From Nitrosomonadales bacterium (GTDB lineage: Bacteria > Pseudomonadota > Gammaproteobacteria > Burkholderiales > Gallionellaceae): a stretch of DNA of 11,271 bases. The notes beneath the pieces were generated by a model. The model made no database searches. It was not told the DNA's origin and saw only the letters and a list, made by a program, of their open reading frames with translations. This document shows positions 9,192 to 11,271 of the stretch, in pieces. How positions within the stretch are numbered: position 1 is the first letter of the stretch; every line of letters begins with the position of its first letter. Made by a program: the position numbers and the translations under genes. Where the stretch lies: positions 1 through 11,271 of the forward strand of contig QJWF01000172.1 of assembly GCA_003235435.1 (NCBI GenBank), read 5' to 3'.

Positions 9192-9851
9192 TTACTTGCG
9201 CTCCGAATTAGTGGCGTAGTTTTCTTCACGCACGATGCGCGGTGTGACTTCGCGCGGCTCGATCGAAACAGGCTGGTAAACGACCCTCTGCTGCTCCGGG
9301 TCGTAGCGCATTTCCACATTACCTGACAGCGGAAAATCCTTGCGGAACGGGTTGCCGACAAAACCGTAGTCGGTGAGGATACGACGCAGATCCGGATGTC
9401 CGGTGAACACGATGCCGTAAAGATCAAAAGCTTCGCGCTCGTACCAGTTGGCGGAAGGCCAGATATCTATAACAGAGGGCAATAACGGAAAATCGTCATC
9501 CAGGGCATAGACTCGAACCCGCAAACGCCGGTTATGTGTTACCGAAAGCAAGTGATAGACCACCGCGAAACGGCAAGGATGGATACCAATGGAATCCGGC
9601 TCGTCACCGGAACTGAAATAAGCTCCGCCTTCGGAGATGTCGCTTCCGTATGTGGAGTAATCGACACCGCACAGATCCATCATCAGCTCGAAACGGAATT
9701 CTGCTGAATCGCGCAGGCGTGTCAGCACCTCCTGCATGGCATCGGTCCTGACCACTACGGTCAGTTCGCCGAGCTTTTCCTCCATGCCGGTCAGTTTGTC
9801 TCCCAACAACTTTGTCAGATCAGTACGCAGGGTACTCAAATCAGCAGCCAT
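9192..9851 (-). CDS. nuoC: NADH-quinone oxidoreductase subunit C (30 kDa subunit)
   Basis: NuoC is a cofactor-free subunit that holds NuoD, NuoI and NuoB together in the connecting module. The product is 219 residues. The 30 kDa family signature is clear at about 136-157 ([20 protein letters not shown] and the following Arg residues). After it come [19 protein letters not shown] (160-178) and the C-terminal [21 protein letters not shown] (58-65) and [11 protein letters not shown] (94-104) are standard core elements. Between them, residues 70-93 (starting [10 protein letters not shown]) look longer than I expect for the family; see findings. The ATG is 8 bp after the nuoB stop with AGGG as ribosome binding site. 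The gene is separate from nuoD, the arrangement found in alpha- and betaproteobacteria rather than the enteric fusion. Confidence 0.96.
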   Translation of the reverse strand: MAADLSTLRTDLTKLLGDKLTGMEEKLGELTVVVRTDAMQEVLTRLRDSAEFRFELMMDLCGVDYSTYGSDISEGGAYFSSGDEPDSIGIHPCRFAVVYHLLSVTHNRRLRVRVYALDDDFPLLPSVIDIWPSANWYEREAFDLYGIVFTGHPDLRRILTDYGFVGNPFRKDFPLSGNVEMRYDPEQQRVVYQPVSIEPREVTPRIVREENYATNSERK

Positions 9852-9859
9852 AATTTACC

Positions 9860-10336
9860 CTAGCGCGCAATAGTATTTGTCCGTTTAATCTTGTTTTGCA
9901 GTTGAATGATGCCATACAGCAAGGCTTCTGCGGTTGGCGGGCAGCCGGGCACATATACGTCCACCGGTACAATCCGATCGCAGCCGCGCACCACCGAATA
10001 GGAGTAGTGATAATAACCGCCGCCGTTCGCGCACGACCCCATCGAAATCACCCAGCGCGGCTCGGCCATCTGGTCATAAACCTTTCGCAAAGCCGGTGCC
10101 ATCTTGTTGCACAGCGTCCCGGCCACGATCATCACATCGGATTGACGCGGACTCGGGCGAAATACGATTCCGAACCGGTCAAGGTCGTATCGCGCCGCTC
10201 CGGCATGCATCATTTCCACCGCACAGCATGCAAGGCCGAAAGTCATCGGCCACAACGAGCCGGTGCGGGTGTAATTGATGATGGTATCAAGGGTCGTGGT
10301 GACAACACCTTTTTCCAGAACGCCTTCGATGCTCAT
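9860..10336 (-). CDS. nuoB: NADH-quinone oxidoreductase subunit B
   Basis: NuoB (PSST family) holds [4Fe-4S] cluster N2, the direct electron donor to quinone, and forms the quinone pocket with NuoD. The product is 158 residues, a usual length. Cluster ligands are the tandem cysteines C37 and C38 in [12 protein letters not shown]102 in SMGSCANGG and C132 in [28 protein letters not shown] (50-68) and [19 protein letters not shown] (72-90) are family hallmarks. The start [10 protein letters not shown] matches betaproteobacterial NuoB and is supported by AGGAGG 7 nt upstream, the best ribosome binding site in the operon. Unusually, 115 bp separate it from nuoA, and a short reading frame in that spacer ends in an ATGA overlap with this start. 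It sits 8 bp before nuoC. Confidence 0.97.
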   Translation of the reverse strand: MSIEGVLEKGVVTTTLDTIINYTRTGSLWPMTFGLACCAVEMMHAGAARYDLDRFGIVFRPSPRQSDVMIVAGTLCNKMAPALRKVYDQMAEPRWVISMGSCANGGGYYHYSYSVVRGCDRIVPVDVYVPGCPPTAEALLYGIIQLQNKIKRTNTIAR

Positions 10337-10343
10337 GCTGTCG

Positions 10344-10349
10344 CCTCCT
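10344..10349 (-). promoter_or_regulatory. Strong ribosome binding site of nuoB
   Basis: Minus-strand AGGAGG lies 7 nt before the nuoB ATG, a full match to the anti-Shine-Dalgarno core. Most nuo genes here have weaker sites and rely on overlap. nuoB follows the largest gap in the operon, so it would have to start independently, and this site is consistent with that. Confidence 0.75.
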
Positions 10350-10414
10350 CAGGGCATTGGAGAATCTCCATGCGTGCGTTGTCGGCGACATGTTCCACTC
10401 GCGGACGCTCGCAT

Positions 10415-10429
10415 CCCCGCTGCGCGGGG
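10415..10429 (-). repeat. GC hairpin in the nuoA-nuoB spacer
   Basis: A perfect 6-bp stem (CCCCGC/GCGGGG) closes a 3-nt loop GCA on the transcript strand. All stem pairs are G-C, so it should be stable in RNA. It could mark an RNA processing or stability boundary between nuoA and the rest of the operon, or be the core of a repeat element. Confidence 0.55.
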
Positions 10430-10451
10430 CCCCTGCTCACTGCTCGTGTCG

Positions 10452-10808
10452 CTACTCCCATTCCAGCGCCCCTTTCATCCATTCGTAGATAAACCCAACA
10501 ACCAGGATGGCCAGGAAAATCATCATGGATACAAAACCGAATGTGCCGATTTCCTTGAGCACTATCGCCCACGGGAAGAGAAATGCGATTTCAAGATCGA
10601 ACAGGATGAACAGGATTGCAACGAGGTAATAGCGCACATCGAATTTCATGCGCGCATCCTCGAAGGCCTCGAAACCGCATTCGTAAGGGGATAATTTTTT
10701 GCTGTCTGGATGGGATGGGGACGCCAGCTTGCCCAGCATCACAGGCATCACCCCCATCGCGATGCCGACACAGATAAACAACAGCACAGGAAAATAATTT
10801 TCCAACAT
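10452..10808 (-). CDS. nuoA: NADH-quinone oxidoreductase subunit A
   Basis: NuoA (ND3 family) is a small three-helix membrane subunit whose first loop reaches the quinone cavity. The product is 118 residues, the expected length. The loop and second helix show the family core: [20 protein letters not shown] (40-59) with the loop cysteine C44, then [20 protein letters not shown] (60-79) with the membrane acidic residues D71 and E73. Helices lie at about 5-25, 61-80 and 89-109. I chose the ATG at 10806-10808 ([11 protein letters not shown]). The open frame extends to a GTG at 10886, but that extension lies in the tRNA-nuoA leader and is not family-like. A GGGGGG run 7 nt upstream is a tolerable ribosome binding site. 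It is the first gene of the complex I operon and is followed by an unusual 115-bp spacer. Confidence 0.96.
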   Translation of the reverse strand: MLENYFPVLLFICVGIAMGVMPVMLGKLASPSHPDSKKLSPYECGFEAFEDARMKFDVRYYLVAILFILFDLEIAFLFPWAIVLKEIGTFGFVSMMIFLAILVVGFIYEWMKGALEWE

Positions 10809-10832
10809 TGAGTTTCCCCCCTTGCCCGCCCT

Positions 10833-10859
10833 GTGATTCTTGAGCCAGCCCAGAATCAC
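10833..10859 (-). promoter_or_regulatory. 8-bp stem-loop in the nuoA leader
   Basis: On the transcript strand GTGATTCT and AGAATCAC form a perfect 8-bp stem around an 11-nt loop (GGGCTGGCTCA). It ends 24 nt before the nuoA ATG, just upstream of the G-rich ribosome binding region. It is not followed by a T run, so a standard terminator is unlikely. It may stabilise the 5' end of the nuo mRNA, influence nuoA translation, or bind a regulator as DNA. Function is inferred only from position. Confidence 0.45.
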
Positions 10860-10878
10860 TTTATATTCGTTTTGTCCA

Positions 10879-10897
10879 GCCGACACTGCGTGTCAGC
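10879..10897 (-). other. 8-bp stem-loop just 3' of tRNA-Leu
   Basis: On the transcript strand GCTGACAC and GTGTCGGC pair over 8 positions (one T-G wobble) with a 3-nt loop GCA, starting 9 nt after the tRNA CCA end. The following bases (TGGACAAAACG) lack a T run, so this is at best a weak or factor-dependent terminator. It may instead guide 3' trailer processing of the tRNA when it is read together with nuo. Confidence 0.45.
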
Positions 10898-10905
10898 CCA
10901 GTCGT

Positions 10906-10990
10906 TGGTGCCGATGAGCAGACTCGAACTGCTACGGCTTGCGCCACTACCCCCTCAAGATAGCGTGTCTACCAATTTCACCACATCGGC
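10906..10990 (-). tRNA. tRNA-Leu, anticodon GAG
   Basis: The minus strand folds as a complete class II tRNA of 85 nt with the CCA end encoded. The acceptor stem is GCCGATG/CATCGGC (7 perfect pairs) with discriminator A. The D-arm region has TGGTGAAATTGGTAGACA, as in bacterial leucine tRNAs. The anticodon stem CTATC/GGTAG (one T-G wobble) encloses the loop TTGAGGG, giving anticodon GAG, which reads CUC and CUU codons. There is a long variable arm with a GGC-GCAA-GCC hairpin. The T-arm is AGCAG-TTCGAGT-CTGCT, fully paired. It lies 28 bp after secG and 97 bp before nuoA, a position typical of betaproteobacteria, and may be transcribed with either neighbour. Confidence 0.98.
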
Positions 10991-11018
10991 AATTTTCTGC
11001 TATATACCCCGGCGAAAT

Positions 11019-11271
11019 CTACTTTGGAATATCCTTGGATTTCGATTCACCTGCAGCATTGACAGGAGCCGGAGCCGATTGAGCGGCTGCCGGGTTGACC
11101 CTATCCATAACGCCCTGTTTCTGTGCCGGATGAGAGTAGATGTAAGTCAGCAACAGGCTGGTAAGAAAGAACATCGTCGCGGCGATCGCCGTGCTGCGAC
11201 TGAGAAAATTCGCTGATCCGCTCGAACCGAACAGGCTTCCCGCCGAACCCGTGCCGAATGCCGCGCCCATA
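11019..11271 (-). CDS. secG: Preprotein translocase subunit SecG (5' end beyond the window)
   Basis: SecG is the small membrane subunit of the SecYEG channel that assists SecA-driven protein export. Only the C-terminal 83 full codons are in the window; the missing part would hold the first membrane helix and the start of the cytoplasmic loop. The visible sequence opens with the family's glycine- and serine-rich loop (MGAAFGTGSAGSLFGSSGS, 1-19 of the visible part) and NFLSR, then the second membrane helix (about 26-45, IAATMFFLTSLLLTYIY). The hydrophilic tail is rich in Ala, Pro and Ser, as is common in betaproteobacterial SecG. The first visible Met is internal, not the start. Stop is TAG. 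In related genomes tpiA usually lies upstream of secG. Confidence 0.93.
   Translation of the reverse strand, partial: MGAAFGTGSAGSLFGSSGSANFLSRSTAIAATMFFLTSLLLTYIYSHPAQKQGVMDRVNPAAAQSAPAPVNAAGESKSKDIPK

Larger units (their letters stand above)
10337..10451 (-). other. Structured GC-rich spacer between nuoA and nuoB, possible dispersed repeat
   Basis: This 115-bp gap is the longest inside the operon. Read on the transcript strand it contains, in order, a direct repeat (GAGCAG twice, two bases apart), the palindrome GGGGCCCC, a hairpin CCCCGC-GCA-GCGGGG (10415-10429), two GCGAG copies, a 13-nt palindrome TGGAGA-T-TCTCCA (10358-10370), and then the nuoB ribosome binding site. No protein family is recognisable. 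The density of short symmetrical motifs resembles intergenic repeat elements that are scattered in many proteobacterial genomes, but copy number cannot be judged from one window. There is no T run, so it is not a standard terminator. Confidence 0.45.

Noticed and set aside
10860..10865. TATAAA as the -10 of a nuoA promoter
   Set aside because: No hexamer resembling TTGACA lies 16-18 bp upstream, where the sequence is part of the tRNA trailer hairpin. It is too weak to annotate as a promoter.
10452..10886. Longer nuoA frame starting at a GTG at 10886
   Set aside because: The 26 extra residues lie in the tRNA-nuoA leader, start inside a hairpin stem and do not resemble NuoA, whose N-terminus is [11 protein letters not shown] here.
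10879..10897. Rho-independent terminator after tRNA-Leu
   Set aside because: The stem is good but is followed by TGGACAAAACG, with no T run, so it is listed only as a stem-loop.
11000..11006. TATATA-like -10 box for the tRNA-Leu gene
   Set aside because: The possible -35 in the secG 3' end (TTCCAA) matches only half of the consensus, so an independent tRNA promoter cannot be supported.
1..11271. Novel system, mobile element, CRISPR array or prophage in the window
   Set aside because: Every coding stretch is a recognised housekeeping gene in conserved order. There is no transposase, integrase, spaced direct-repeat array or compositional break apart from the short nuoA-nuoB spacer.

Overview
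The window is a slice of a betaproteobacterial chromosome in which every gene is read on the minus strand. In transcription order (high to low coordinates) it holds the 3' end of secG, a tRNA-Leu with anticodon GAG, and then nuoA, nuoB, nuoC, nuoD, nuoE, nuoF, nuoG, nuoH, nuoI, nuoJ, nuoK and the first two thirds of nuoL. These encode the proton-pumping NADH:quinone oxidoreductase (respiratory complex I). The order secG - tRNA-Leu - nuoA..N, separate (not fused) nuoC and nuoD, a NuoG without the N7 cysteine set, and the general protein character all point to Betaproteobacteria. A member of Nitrosomonadales (for example the Gallionellaceae) is a reasonable guess, but the window has no taxonomic marker that settles this.

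Layout: secG is cut by the right edge (11019-11271). The tRNA follows (10906-10990). A 97-bp leader with two perfect 8-bp stem-loops (10879-10897 and 10833-10859) comes before nuoA (10452-10808). nuoA and nuoB are separated by 115 bp of GC-rich, structured, non-conserved-looking DNA, the only obvious irregularity in the operon. From nuoB to nuoL the genes are tightly packed: gaps of 8, 54, 17, 15, 19 and 22 bp, or start/stop overlaps (TAATG at nuoD/E; ATGA at nuoE/F, nuoG/H and nuoK/L). nuoL runs off the left edge, so nuoM and nuoN are expected beyond it. There is no gene-free stretch over 300 bp.

How the genes work together: NuoE, NuoF and NuoG form the NADH-oxidising module (FMN and clusters N1a, N3, N1b, N4, N5). 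NuoB, NuoC, NuoD and NuoI form the quinone-reducing connecting module (N6a, N6b, N2). NuoH, NuoA, NuoJ, NuoK and NuoL are membrane subunits that couple quinone reduction to proton pumping. Every cluster ligand expected for an eight-cluster enzyme is present, so the complex looks functional.

I found no sign of a previously undescribed system, mobile element, CRISPR array or phage. The points worth a second look are modest: the structured nuoA-nuoB spacer, the stem-loops between the tRNA and nuoA, an Arg-to-Trp change in a usually conserved NuoF motif, and an insertion in NuoC.
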